Assembly: GCA_015521205.1 (NCBI GenBank)
Contig: WAOQ01000017.1
Coordinates: 1-39,810 of the forward strand
Source of the DNA: Desulfurococcales archaeon
Lineage (GTDB): Archaea > Thermoproteota > Thermoprotei_A > Sulfolobales > Acidilobaceae
Direction: 5' to 3'
Length of the DNA stretch: 39,810 bases
Under the pieces are notes generated by a model. The model did no database searches. It was not told the DNA's origin and saw only the letters and a list, made by a program, of their open reading frames with translations. Made by a program: the position numbers and the translations under genes. This document shows, one piece after another, positions 9,062 through 18,472 of this stretch (the stretch's first letter is position 1; each line of letters begins with the position of its first letter).

Positions 9062-9102
9062 CCCCGCTACCTTCAATCCTTGGTCCCGAAAGAATAGCGG
9101 GG
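9062..9102. promoter_or_regulatory. Inverted repeat upstream of rps3ae
   Basis: CCCCGCTA (9062-9069) / TAGCGGGG (9095-9102), perfect 8-bp arms; the proximal arm contains the SD-like GGGGAG. Confidence 0.55.
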
Positions 9103-9154
9103 AAGTTATAGTTTTTAAGCGTTTAGAGTCTAGTCTCGAGTTTCTCGCCTAGCG

Positions 9155-9418
9155 CTACTTGTTCAAAATCTTAATGGCTTCCATAGCAACTTTAAGGTTC
9201 AGTAGAATATCTAATATTGTATTCTTCATAGACAGTACATGACAGTTTTTGCAAGTAACCTTTATTCTTAGAAACTCATCCTCACAGGTTACCTTTATGT
9301 CGAGGTTTTCAGGTAGCCCTAAATTATCGGGCTCTAAACTAGTAGCCAACCCGATACATTCTTTCTTGTCACCGACCTTGATGCGCAATATGTATTCTAT
9401 TTCCACGCCGGATCCCAC
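9155..9418 (-). CDS. pcc1: KEOPS complex subunit Pcc1
   Basis: 87-aa small alpha/beta protein with C-terminal helix NTILDILLNLKVAMEAIKILNK and Pcc1-like size; upstream of rps3ae. Confidence 0.75.
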   Translation of the reverse strand: MGSGVEIEYILRIKVGDKKECIGLATSLEPDNLGLPENLDIKVTCEDEFLRIKVTCKNCHVLSMKNTILDILLNLKVAMEAIKILNK

Positions 9419-9420
9419 GA

Positions 9421-10734
9421 CTATGATACATTTAATCTTATCTTTAACCCGTCGATCTTACCAGCATCAACACGCTCTAAACGACTTATAACTTGTTTGC
9501 CCACTGTTCTCTCTATTTCTGGTAACGTGGTGTAGAGTCCATGTTCGTCCTCTGAAGCTACAAAGGCGTCTGATGGGATCAGTCCGTAGAAGCGTAGGTT
9601 ATATCCTATAATATGAAGGGTTTCCGGGCTGTTTGTGTTTACTTTATATATGGAAAGCCATCGGAGGACATCTAGGCGTTCATGCCTAGCCATCGTCCTT
9701 CTCACCTGCTCAGCTATTTCTGCCATATCCTTCTCGTATTCTCTCATATAGTGTTCCGTAAACAGGATTGGTTCTTCAAGAAACCTATAGAAAGGTGTAA
9801 AACTATTCTCTTTGATCGTCGTATAAACGAGTACTTTTGATGCTGTTAACAGGTCATGCCCGCTTGGGTAATAGTAAAGTATACCTGATAGCGTTTCTGC
9901 GCTAATTTTGCTTTTTGCATGTTCTGTTATCCGAGTCATGATTATGTCTAAAACCTCTTTCTTCTCATCAAATTCCATGTTTTCGGCATTTTTACCCGCT
10001 AAGACTTGTTTGTTTCTATAACGGAGCTCGTCATATACGTTTTTAGGAGTGCCCGTGAATCCTGGCAGATAAGGTTCAAGTGTATTAGAGATGCTGTTTA
10101 CCACATCATACGCTATTGGTGCATAGGTATAGTAGGATTCTATCCTCTTTAGAAGCTTGCTTGAAACGGCATCTTCGAGAAACGCTTTATCTATATCCCA
10201 GAAACTCGACGGATTCACGAATAGTCCACTAGTATAGGGGGCTATATAAGAAGCGCGTAGCAACTGTTCATTAAAGGGCAAACGTCCAGACAATACTGCT
10301 GCCACGGCCGTCCCTATACTTGACTTAACTTCGATACAAGTACCATTGGGCGGAGGCGGCTCTATCACAGCATCCCCTATGCAAACTAGGACATCTGATA
10401 CTGAGACCTTTTTCTTGGTCCATATTTTCGAGTATCCTATGAGCAGAGTGGGTTCATCTATCTTCTCGGGCAAAGCACTAGAAGAATGGACGGATACATT
10501 GACTCCATAACGCTCAACATTCCTGGCCAGTATTAAAGCTGCATGAGCTGCCTCTATACTGGGATAGAATAACACTCTTAATATTCCGGCATCCACAGCG
10601 CTTTTCACAAGCGAATCTATCACAGCGTCCAGCTGTCCTGCTCTTATGCGTAGTTCTGCTGGATCCTGTATTCTTATTACCATCAATGTCATCTTCCTCC
10701 AAAATTTAGCGGCTGTCCTTACATTGAATATCAA
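9421..10734 (-). CDS. Degenerate DHH/RecJ-superfamily protein (archaeal Cdc45/RecJ-like)
   Basis: N-terminal VLFYPSIEAAHAALILARNVERYGVNVSVH aligns by eye with the RecJ motif I region but lacks its Asp/His residues; flanked by S15 and Pcc1, as I recall for crenarchaeal RecJ-like genes. Confidence 0.65.
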   Translation of the reverse strand: MIFNVRTAAKFWRKMTLMVIRIQDPAELRIRAGQLDAVIDSLVKSAVDAGILRVLFYPSIEAAHAALILARNVERYGVNVSVHSSSALPEKIDEPTLLIGYSKIWTKKKVSVSDVLVCIGDAVIEPPPPNGTCIEVKSSIGTAVAAVLSGRLPFNEQLLRASYIAPYTSGLFVNPSSFWDIDKAFLEDAVSSKLLKRIESYYTYAPIAYDVVNSISNTLEPYLPGFTGTPKNVYDELRYRNKQVLAGKNAENMEFDEKKEVLDIIMTRITEHAKSKISAETLSGILYYYPSGHDLLTASKVLVYTTIKENSFTPFYRFLEEPILFTEHYMREYEKDMAEIAEQVRRTMARHERLDVLRWLSIYKVNTNSPETLHIIGYNLRFYGLIPSDAFVASEDEHGLYTTLPEIERTVGKQVISRLERVDAGKIDGLKIRLNVS

Positions 10735-10833
10735 CTAGGTAAGTTAAGATATGTTTAAGGAACTATTTAAGATAAGGTAATCGTTACCCTTAGGTTTCTA
10801 GAAGTAGACAGGCTGAAAGTGGAGGGATAAGGG

Positions 10834-11298
10834 TTAGATGCCCACATACTGGGCGATGAGATATTTGGCTTCTTCTGGACGATACTTCCAGTCCTTTGGT
10901 AGTTTACCTACGCGTTTGTAGTATTTGGAGAGCCGGTGGATCTTGCTTTCAATCTCTATTAGACCCCTCTTGCTGTGGTAGTCTTTAGGATGTTCCTCTA
11001 AATGCCTACGTAGGTTCACAGCCCTTTTTATCAGGTTTAGCAGATCCTCAGGTAGTGGAGGTGCTAGACCCTTCTCTTCGAGTACTTGGGTTATCTTCTT
11101 GCCTAATACTGGTTTCACTAGTGGTATGGCAAATTGATCTCTCAGAATTATCCCTATCATGGAGGGGCCATAACCCTTCTTGGCCAAGCTCTCGATGATC
11201 AATTCTATTTCTTCAGGCCTATATGTAACCCAGGCTGGAGGCACTAGAGACGCTGGTCTCGTTGAATGCGATTTACCTTTGTCTCGTCTCTTATTCAT
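10834..11298 (-). CDS. rps15: 30S ribosomal protein S15
   Basis: [50 protein letters not shown]...[40 protein letters not shown]. Confidence 0.97.
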   Translation of the reverse strand: MNKRRDKGKSHSTRPASLVPPAWVTYRPEEIELIIESLAKKGYGPSMIGIILRDQFAIPLVKPVLGKKITQVLEEKGLAPPLPEDLLNLIKRAVNLRRHLEEHPKDYHSKRGLIEIESKIHRLSKYYKRVGKLPKDWKYRPEEAKYLIAQYVGI

Positions 11299-11368
11299 GG
11301 TTATACCACCCTACTCCGTTAACTTCACCATTCACTATTCTCCGCGTCGATAACTGGCATTTATAGGT

Positions 11369-11965
11369 TTATCCTTGACGTATATTGATTAGACCCGTTT
11401 CATGTAGCCAAGTTGCCATTGATTTGAATGCTCTTGCCCTATGGCTTACCTGATTCTTAATTTCTTCACCGAGTTCGGCGAAAGTCGAGCTAAACTTATC
11501 TGGGATAAATATTGGATCAAAACCAAAGCCTTTACCTCCTTTTGGCTTGTCAGCTATCTTGCCATGGACTATACCAGTAAACACACGGATGTATGGTGGA
11601 CAAATACATGCGAGCGCTGCTTTGAAATACGCCTTCCGCTGTTCGGGCCTCTTCTTTTCTAATAGTTCAATGATTCCGTTTAGTCCGATCGTTTTATACA
11701 CGAAAGACGAATATGGACCGGGGAACCCGTTTAGACTTGGTATGAAAAGTCCCGAATCCTCCACGACGAGTGGGATCTTTAGTTTCTTATACGCTTGGAC
11801 AGCAGCATGCTTGGCTATGTCCTCGATATTATCCGACTGAATCTCTTGTTTATATCCGGATATCCTATAAAGTTCAATGTTTTGCCCAGAAAGTATCTGG
11901 TTTGCTTCTTGTACCTTGTGCTCGTTACCTGTCAGAAACGCGAGTCGATAAACGCCTTTCTTCAA
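11369..11965 (-). CDS. XTP/dITP diphosphatase (HAM1/RdgB family)
   Basis: AFLTGNEHKVQEA, VVEDSGLFIPSLNGFPGPYSSFV, GFGFDPIFIPD, SHRARAFK. Confidence 0.96.
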   Translation of the reverse strand: MKKGVYRLAFLTGNEHKVQEANQILSGQNIELYRISGYKQEIQSDNIEDIAKHAAVQAYKKLKIPLVVEDSGLFIPSLNGFPGPYSSFVYKTIGLNGIIELLEKKRPEQRKAYFKAALACICPPYIRVFTGIVHGKIADKPKGGKGFGFDPIFIPDKFSSTFAELGEEIKNQVSHRARAFKSMATWLHETGLINIRQG

Positions 11966-12617
11966 CGTATCTCCCTCTTAACATTATTTCTTCTAACCTT
12001 TCCTTTACGGCATACCATTCATTGAAAACCGATGAATACGCCTTTAAGAAAATCCCAAAATAGTCTTCGGCAATTTCGGGGGGAAGTATAGAATTAATGG
12101 ATTTGAGGAAGAGGTAAAGATCCATTGCCCTGTCCTCGGGATCCGTGGAGAACTCGGATAGACCAAAATCTATTATACACGTATCTCCTCGGTTTGTCAC
12201 TATCATGTTGTTAACCGTATAGTCCCCATGTATAACGCCGACATTATGTATTAGTCCTAGATATCTCCCGGCCAACTTTATGTTCTCCTGGCTACACCGG
12301 TCTTTCAAACACTGGGAAAGCGGTTGCCCTTCAATAGCTTTCATGACTAATGCCCATTTGCTAAAGAATGCTGCATAAAGGGTAGGAACACATACGCCTG
12401 TTTTTGCTAGTGTTACGAGGATCTTAGTTTCTCTCCTCATACGTTTCACGTTAATCTCGTCTAGTAGCTGTGGATGTAGATATTTTTTCCTTCTTCTTAC
12501 CTTTATTATAGCAGGGTAGCCATACCAGGAAGCTTTCCATATCTGGGCTTCAGCCCCTATGGCTACTAGTTCCTGCTTTGACCTTTCCAGGATTTCTTCT
12601 AAGATGCTGTGTTCCAT
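11925..12617 (-). CDS. bud32: KEOPS kinase Bud32
   Basis: Small RIO-like kinase: GAEAQIW, IIKVRRRKKYLHPQLD-like, VIHGDYTVNNMIV, CIIDFGLSEFSTDPEDRAMDLYL. Confidence 0.94.
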   Translation of the reverse strand: MEHSILEEILERSKQELVAIGAEAQIWKASWYGYPAIIKVRRRKKYLHPQLLDEINVKRMRRETKILVTLAKTGVCVPTLYAAFFSKWALVMKAIEGQPLSQCLKDRCSQENIKLAGRYLGLIHNVGVIHGDYTVNNMIVTNRGDTCIIDFGLSEFSTDPEDRAMDLYLFLKSINSILPPEIAEDYFGIFLKAYSSVFNEWYAVKERLEEIMLRGRYVEERRLSTRVSDR

Positions 12618-13687
12618 GGAACCTCCACCTTATCAAGCCGCCATCTCTGTTTTATATATGCGTTCATGGGAGGAACGGTAACTCCATAGATATATGAAAG
12701 AAAACCGGTCCAAGCAATCATAACCCCGTTATCCCCTGCATATCGTTTAGGCACACGACAATAGGAACACCCTCTTTCTTCGGACATTACCTGTAGTTTT
12801 CTGGAAAGTTCATCATTGGCGGCCACCCCGCCCACAAGTAAAACTTGTCTTTTCCCTGAAACCCCTAAAGCCCTATCAGCTGCTTCTGCTAGCTGACTAA
12901 ATGCTATTTCCCGGTATGTAAAACAGAGATCTTCAAGTTTAACAGCTCCCTTCTTAAAAAGCCTTAGTGCCGCTGTTAGGAGTCCCGAATAAGACATGTC
13001 CTGGCCTTTTACAGTGTATGGTAGTATTCCTTTCACGTATTTCCCGTTTTTCGAGCACAGATCAACTGCATGCATGCCATTTACTATGTATGGGGGAGCT
13101 ATTCCTATTTCACGCGAAAAAACATCTAAGGCATTACCTAAAGCTATATCCATGGTTTCCCCTATTACCAAATATCTTTGATAGCCTGTGATCGCGATAG
13201 TAGTATTCCCTCCCGACACATATACTACCAAAGGATCATTCATACCACATAGAACCTTCCCAATCTCGATATGAGCGACTGCATGGTTGACCGGGATTAG
13301 AGGCTTATTATAGTAAGAGGCAAGGGCGCGCCCTAAAGTAGCACCAACGCGTAAAGTAGGTCCTAGCCCGGGTCCCAGGGCAACTGCTACGGCATCTATC
13401 TCATCTATCTCCAGTCCAGCCTCACGAAGCGCCTCTTCCAGTGTTTTAGGAGCATTTTTGACCATATGTTCTACTGCATCCCGGGGCTTTATACCGCCAC
13501 TAGGCGGGACATACTTTGATCTTTTGTCGGCCAATATACGAAAGGGCGGGCTTCTAACTATTCCTACACCAAAAGTATGAGCAGTAGACTCTATTCCAAG
13601 GATGGTTACTGGTTTGGAAGGAAGAGGTATGGATGGATAAATCGTGTAGAGGTTAATCGAGGAATTCCGTGTAGCCACAGTTTCCAC
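12599..13687 (-). CDS. kae1: tRNA N6-adenosine threonylcarbamoyltransferase Kae1
   Basis: [56 protein letters not shown]-terminal ~26 residues may be an extension. Confidence 0.97.
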   Translation of the reverse strand: METVATRNSSINLYTIYPSIPLPSKPVTILGIESTAHTFGVGIVRSPPFRILADKRSKYVPPSGGIKPRDAVEHMVKNAPKTLEEALREAGLEIDEIDAVAVALGPGLGPTLRVGATLGRALASYYNKPLIPVNHAVAHIEIGKVLCGMNDPLVVYVSGGNTTIAITGYQRYLVIGETMDIALGNALDVFSREIGIAPPYIVNGMHAVDLCSKNGKYVKGILPYTVKGQDMSYSGLLTAALRLFKKGAVKLEDLCFTYREIAFSQLAEAADRALGVSGKRQVLLVGGVAANDELSRKLQVMSEERGCSYCRVPKRYAGDNGVMIAWTGFLSYIYGVTVPPMNAYIKQRWRLDKVEVPWNTAS

Positions 13688-13814
13688 AGTGCCACCTCTT
13701 CCTTGGTTTTTTATGGAATCCCATTATGCTACCACACCGAGGACACTTCTTATTTTTCAGTTTTATCGTCATATTCTCATAATCGTATTCATACAGTTTG
13801 TGAACCCAGGACAC
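13653..13814 (-). CDS. rps27ae: 30S ribosomal protein S27ae (not in the supplied ORF track)
   Basis: Reverse translation from [56 protein letters not shown]; zinc ribbon CxxC-CxxC typical of S27ae; located next to S24e; upstream GGGGTGAACATGC acts as SD. Confidence 0.95.
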   Translation of the reverse strand: MSWVHKLYEYDYENMTIKLKNKKCPRCGSIMGFHKKPRKRWHCGNCGYTEFLD

Positions 13815-13837
13815 GCATGTTCACCCCACGCCATGCT

Positions 13838-14173
13838 TTACTCTTCGAACCCTTTAACGCCTCCGTTCCGTTCGATTACAAATTTGGGCTCGAATTGTAA
13901 TGCTCGTTCTACATTATCGTAAATATGTACGATTGCTGTTGACTCTCCTTTTCCATATTCGGTGAAAATATTCCGTATATAGAGGCGTTCCATGTCAACA
14001 CCGAAGGCCTCTGCTAACGTCATCCTTAGCATTATTCTCATAGGTGTCCCTTCATTAGGATGATGTATCTTCAGGACGATCTTCCTTCGTTTTATCAGAG
14101 GGTTGTATTCGTCTTTTTCAACTTCAGCGTATGAAGTATCTGAGAGCTTCACGATCTTCTTTCCATCACTCAT
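13838..14173 (-). CDS. rps24e: 30S ribosomal protein S24e
   Basis: YNPLIKRRKIVLKIHHPNEGTPMRIMLRMTLAEAFGVD...YIRNIFTEYGKGESTAIVHIYDN. Confidence 0.95.
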   Translation of the reverse strand: MSDGKKIVKLSDTSYAEVEKDEYNPLIKRRKIVLKIHHPNEGTPMRIMLRMTLAEAFGVDMERLYIRNIFTEYGKGESTAIVHIYDNVERALQFEPKFVIERNGGVKGFEE

Positions 14174-14261
14174 AGCCTTGCCACCTTTACAGACTCACCA
14201 TCTTGCTTCGCCTTCCAGTTGGGATCAAGTTTTCCGTTTAAAATGTTGACCATAAGGAATA

Positions 14262-14798
14262 TTAGGAATCATCGCATTCGCCGGGTTTTAGAGACAAGAT
14301 ACGAGACGATGCCGTGTACCGTTCAGTTTCTCCTACTTTGATCACGGCAGCGCCGACTCCGGGAACGCCATAGACGACGCAATACCCTATTGGGCTACAT
14401 GCGATCGATGGTAATGCTAACATGTCTTCTTCTCCGTCAACTACTATAAGCGTTCTTTTGTTTTTTCCGTAGCTAAGCTTCTCGCAGATAACTTCAATTG
14501 CTTCCTGTGTTATAAGTCCGGGGGGATTATGGAGGTTCAATATCTCATCAAAATGGCTCGATACAGTATTTGTTTCGATCCCTCTTCTCGTATGTCCATC
14601 TATTATAGCAAGTGCAGGGATTAACATATTCTCTAGGAGGGTCTTTGTTACAACGTCTCCGACCGCAATTGTCTTTTTACAGTTGGTTTTTAGGTAAGAA
14701 ATTAGCTTCTCCCCTGATAACACCGTACCACGTGGTATCGCAAAATCTATTCGAATGTTAGATGGGAGTTTGAGACATTTTGCCTTGTTTATCATCAT
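14262..14798 (-). CDS. GTP-dependent dephospho-CoA kinase (DUF359 family)
   Basis: KKTIAVGDVVTKTLLENMLIPALAIIDGHTRR, LIVVDGEEDMLALPSIACSPIGYCVVYGVPGVGAAVI. Confidence 0.93.
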   Translation of the reverse strand: MMINKAKCLKLPSNIRIDFAIPRGTVLSGEKLISYLKTNCKKTIAVGDVVTKTLLENMLIPALAIIDGHTRRGIETNTVSSHFDEILNLHNPPGLITQEAIEVICEKLSYGKNKRTLIVVDGEEDMLALPSIACSPIGYCVVYGVPGVGAAVIKVGETERYTASSRILSLKPGECDDS

Positions 14799-15028
14799 TT
14801 TAATACTACCTTTCCAGCTACTTTTATGGCGTATATCCCCGGTTTTTCTTTCCTGTTAATTATAGATGCAACTAACGAGTGTTCCGGGTCTCGTATAATT
14901 ATCATCCCGCTCCAGTCTTCGCTAAACGAATTTGAACCACAGTAGGGGCAAACGTTGACGTCTAGCTTTACCAAACCACCGCATTTTCTACATGCTTTAA
15001 AAATAGGCCTACGGGTTCTCCTGCTCAT
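14795..15028 (-). CDS. spt4: Transcription elongation factor Spt4 (RpoE'')
   Basis: FKACRKCGGLVKLDVNVCPYCGSNSFSEDWSGMIIIRDPEHS. Confidence 0.95.
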   Translation of the reverse strand: MSRRTRRPIFKACRKCGGLVKLDVNVCPYCGSNSFSEDWSGMIIIRDPEHSLVASIINRKEKPGIYAIKVAGKVVLK

Positions 15029-15599
15029 CCTCTCTCACCTCTCGTTTACGATGTTCCTCGATCCATTCCTCTTTCCCTAAATATGGCTGCCTCATCGTTA
15101 AACCAATCCTTATCCCTTTTGGCCCTCTAGTCGAGATTTGCACGATTCTAGCTCGCACGATGTCTCCTATTTCGACTATTTTCTTCGTTTCTGGAGAATA
15201 GAAAGCCCCCCTAGTAGGATCAAATAACACCTTTTCACTCATTATCTGTGCTTTATGGACTAGCCCTTCTACAGGTCCTAGGGAAACGAAAAGTCCAAAC
15301 TGTTTTGCATCGACTACTTCGCCACGTATAACCTCGTTTTGGACTGGTTTAAAACTCAGGGCGTCAAACTCTACTTCTATGTAGAGTCTTGGATCCCCTG
15401 GGATGATCATGGCATCAGAAAGTATCTTAAGGTTATCTACAGCAATTACCAAACCCAAATCCGCATACATGTGGTTTTCGACGCCCTCCATAAAGTCCTC
15501 ACGAAGCATTCTAAGCGCTATATCTTCTAGAGGTTCACCTGTTCCCAGCATATGGGGCGGTATTTTCATCACTTTCCTTACTCGAGACACATAATACAA
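15009..15599 (-). CDS. rpoE1: DNA-directed RNA polymerase subunit E' (Rpb7 homolog)
   Basis: MYYVSRVRKVMKIPPHMLG..., S1-like VVDAKQFGLFVSLGPVEGLVHKAQIM. Confidence 0.95.
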   Translation of the reverse strand: MYYVSRVRKVMKIPPHMLGTGEPLEDIALRMLREDFMEGVENHMYADLGLVIAVDNLKILSDAMIIPGDPRLYIEVEFDALSFKPVQNEVIRGEVVDAKQFGLFVSLGPVEGLVHKAQIMSEKVLFDPTRGAFYSPETKKIVEIGDIVRARIVQISTRGPKGIRIGLTMRQPYLGKEEWIEEHRKREVREDEQENP

Positions 15600-15707
15600 C
15601 CGCTTAACCCCCCTACACTCTTACATGAGCCGCCATATTAACCGCGATAGTGTGAGTCTCCCCTTATTAACCCTATATAATCTTGTGCGTACTAACCGTT
15701 CTAAATG

Positions 15708-16166
15708 TTAGAATTGGTAGTCAGAGTAGAATCGTAGCTGTGTTTCCCTAAGAAACACCGTAGGTATTCCTATCATTCTACATCGTCTTCGTAGCGCTTT
15801 ATCAGATGTTGCTACTGCTACTCTACACTTTGCTGAAGCTAGCTTCTTAGCTATGAGGAATACCTCGTCATCTGCGTGTGAGCTTATACTCTCGTTGAGA
15901 AAAACAACCTTACATAGTTTTGTTTCACGCAAAACCTTCAGTGCAGTAATTGCTTTCAGCTTCGTCGACGGGCGTGACTCCGCGGTTAGATTTTCTAGTT
16001 CGGCTAAAACAGCACGGGGAATGATAAGTACCGGTAGAGTTCCAGTCGCGTCACACAAATTTTCCAGTGAAGGACGACCAGAGCCTATATTCATTAAAAC
16101 ACTTGTGTCAAGTATAAGATAGAATCCCTCACACGATTCGAGGACAGTGGATAAAGAAGACATCAT
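15708..16166 (-). CDS. PIN-domain ribonuclease-like protein (FCF1/Utp24-like)
   Basis: LILDTSVLMN, AVLAELENL, DDEVFLIAKKL, VAVATSDKALRRRCR acidic PIN motifs; upstream neighbour aIF2-gamma. Confidence 0.87.
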   Translation of the reverse strand: MMSSLSTVLESCEGFYLILDTSVLMNIGSGRPSLENLCDATGTLPVLIIPRAVLAELENLTAESRPSTKLKAITALKVLRETKLCKVVFLNESISSHADDEVFLIAKKLASAKCRVAVATSDKALRRRCRMIGIPTVFLRETQLRFYSDYQF

Positions 16167-16209
16167 TTTGTGCGAGCACCCAGGATATTTATTCGCTCGT
16201 AATTTGATC

Positions 16210-17445
16210 CTAGTCTTTAATCACGCCCCAACCTACTAGTCTCCAACGCCCGTGTACTTGTCTGCTTATAGCGACGCGGGCACCGGGCCAGCCAACCACA
16301 GGTCTTCTCAACGTGATCTCAAACTCATCGCTTTTTACACGAGTTGTGACTCCCAGCGTTATAGCTGTACCCACAGTTAACATTAATGGCTCTCGCGCCT
16401 TTAGTGGTTCTACCTTTACTAATTCACGTACACCAACAACACGTTCGAGAAGTTTATACTCAACACGCATTGTCGTATAAGTTGGAGGTAATCGTCCTGG
16501 TTTCCCTATCATATTGCCTACTAGGCTATCGGCCTTAGTTAGGGAAGGATCGAGTTTTGTTCCTATAGCAACAAGCCCTCCGGGCCTTGCTTCGTCAACT
16601 TTAACATTGCCAAATCTAAGGCTTTCAATAGTTGTGGTTAATGGTTCATATACTATCCTTCCACCTTTCCGTATTCGTATACCGGGTCTTATTTCGATCT
16701 CGTCACCTATCCTGAAAATCCCTTGTATTATGCTACCTCCTATAACACCTCCTACCAGCTTTTCTGGAGGCGTGCCTGGCTTGTTTACGTCGAAACTACG
16801 TGCGATATACATTAAGGGGTCTTTGGAGAGGTCCCTCTCCTTCGTAGGGATTAACTTTTGCATAGCCATAAGAAGAACGTCAATGTTAACTTTATGCAAC
16901 GCACTTACAGGGATTATAGGCGCGTTTTCAGCCCATGTACCCTTAACGAATTCCCTTATCTCTTTATAGTTCTCTCTTGCACGCTCTTCGCTTACCGCAT
17001 CAACTTTGTTTTGTACGATAATGATGTTTTTGACACCAATTATCTCAAGTGCCTTGAAATGTTCGTATGTCTGCGGTTGAGGACACTTCTCGTTAGCCGC
17101 TATAACCAGCAAAGCGCCATCCATAAGTGCCGCGCCAGAAAGCATTGTAGCCATTAATATCTCGTGGCCAGGAGCGTCTACATAGGAAACACGGCGTAGT
17201 AGTTTTGGCTCACCTTCCCCGCAGGGACATGTTTTTTCTGGGGAATAGCCTTCCGGTTCGCCACATTCCTCGCAGAACCATATGTCCCCATCAGCATATC
17301 CCAGTTTAATTGTCATTCCTCGTTTTAGCTCCTCACTATGACGAGCAGTCCATATGCCAGTTAAAGCTTGAACTAACGTTGTTTTACCGTGGTCTACATG
17401 CCCTACTACCCCTATATTTACCTCCGGTTGAACCCTCTTTGCCAT
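16210..17445 (-). CDS. eif2g: Translation initiation factor aIF2 subunit gamma
   Basis: [72 protein letters not shown]. Confidence 0.97.
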   Translation of the reverse strand: MAKRVQPEVNIGVVGHVDHGKTTLVQALTGIWTARHSEELKRGMTIKLGYADGDIWFCEECGEPEGYSPEKTCPCGEGEPKLLRRVSYVDAPGHEILMATMLSGAALMDGALLVIAANEKCPQPQTYEHFKALEIIGVKNIIIVQNKVDAVSEERARENYKEIREFVKGTWAENAPIIPVSALHKVNIDVLLMAMQKLIPTKERDLSKDPLMYIARSFDVNKPGTPPEKLVGGVIGGSIIQGIFRIGDEIEIRPGIRIRKGGRIVYEPLTTTIESLRFGNVKVDEARPGGLVAIGTKLDPSLTKADSLVGNMIGKPGRLPPTYTTMRVEYKLLERVVGVRELVKVEPLKAREPLMLTVGTAITLGVTTRVKSDEFEITLRRPVVGWPGARVAISRQVHGRWRLVGWGVIKD

Positions 17446-17528
17446 CTCTGCTACCCCTCAAGAATGATCAGTATGGCGATACCTGCATTATATAGTATTG
17501 CCTACCCTGCTGAACACATATCTCGAAA

Positions 17529-17580
17529 AAGCGTTTTGGTAGAATGGTTATGGGTGATAACCAACGATTGAAAAACGCTT
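17529..17580 (-). terminator. Two-tier stem-loop at the rps6e 3' end
   Basis: AAGCGTTTT (17529-17537)/AAAACGCTT (17572-17580) outer stem and TGGTTAT (17545-17551)/ATAACCA (17557-17563) inner stem; on the minus strand it is followed by a T run (CTTTTTC). Confidence 0.6.
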
Positions 17581-18292
17581 ACTTCTTATCGCCGTAGTAT
17601 ATAGCAACGTTCAACTGCGCTAATGCAGTTTTTCTCCGTTCACCCCTGGGGTCTGGTATAACTTTGCCTCTAACCATTTTTCTTCGTCGCTCTCCTCTTT
17701 CTCGTGGCAAGAAGCCCGGCGGCCCTGAAAGGAGTAATCTGTATCTGGTGGCTCCAGGCAAGTCTGATCTCATAGGTATACCCGTTGCATCGGTACCTCC
17801 AGTAATTACGAATTTAAGGCCTGGCATTCCGATAAGCTCGCCGTTTATAATATCCTTTATTTTATATCCAGCAAGTTTTATTGCAACGCCCTCGTCAACA
17901 GCTATTTGCCAAGCTTTAGCCCTGAAGGCTTCAGCCTCTGCTTCGAGCTCACCTACTGCCTCACCCAAAAGCTCCATGTTTATCTTAACTGTATCTTCTG
18001 GGATATCTTCTTTCGCTATAACACGGAAGGGTATGTTTATCTTCTTCTCATCCTTCCTAAATCTGAGTGTCATAACTCCGATTTCATCAAGTGACAGTTC
18101 TTTTACTAGTTTAGGATTAACTAAAGCTATAGGAAGTTCTTTCCTTTCCTGATCTTTTTTCTTTATCATTGTTGGTTTGAGTTCAAGCTCCGCTTCGTCT
18201 CCTCCTACTACTTTCACCTTGACTATTTTTTCTCCTGCCCGTGGATCAGAGATCACTATCCTAAGTGGAGGTCTCTCCATATCTATAGGCAT
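17579..18292 (-). CDS. rps6e: 30S ribosomal protein S6e
   Basis: IGMPGLKFVITGGTDATGIPMRSDLPGATRYRLLLSGPPGFLPRERGERRRKMVRGKVI; ~110-aa N-terminal region precedes the conserved part. Confidence 0.93.
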   Translation of the reverse strand: MPIDMERPPLRIVISDPRAGEKIVKVKVVGGDEAELELKPTMIKKKDQERKELPIALVNPKLVKELSLDEIGVMTLRFRKDEKKINIPFRVIAKEDIPEDTVKINMELLGEAVGELEAEAEAFRAKAWQIAVDEGVAIKLAGYKIKDIINGELIGMPGLKFVITGGTDATGIPMRSDLPGATRYRLLLSGPPGFLPRERGERRRKMVRGKVIPDPRGERRKTALAQLNVAIYYGDKK

Positions 18293-18306
18293 CGCATTAC
18301 ACCCCC

Positions 18307-18332
18307 GGTTCCCACTATTTCGCGCGGGAACC
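18307..18332. promoter_or_regulatory. Inverted repeat in the rps6e 5' leader
   Basis: GGTTCCC (18307-18313)/GGGAACC (18326-18332), between a TATA-like AGTTAAATAC (about 18370-18384, minus) and the rps6e SD GGGGGTG. Confidence 0.5.
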
Positions 18333-18472
18333 AGTCTTCTCGTATGCCTTCAACCGTAAATTCGGCCGTATTTAACTATTTAGCACGCTCCTTGGCCGTG
18401 CTTCAGGAGATTCCAAAAACTTATACCATACCATTTCAACGTGTTATCCTAGAGGTTTGGTGGTGGCATATA

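Noticed and set aside
3292-9102. Shared CCGCTA/TAGCGG motif at 3292-3309 and 9062-9102 as a regulon operator
   Set aside because: Only two copies with very different loop lengths (6 vs 25 nt); insufficient to claim a family.
18344-18472. N-terminal extension of aIF5B in the ORF track
   Set aside because: Covers an AT-rich promoter-like stretch (aaaacttataccat) and is not part of the conserved protein; ATG 18473 is preferred.
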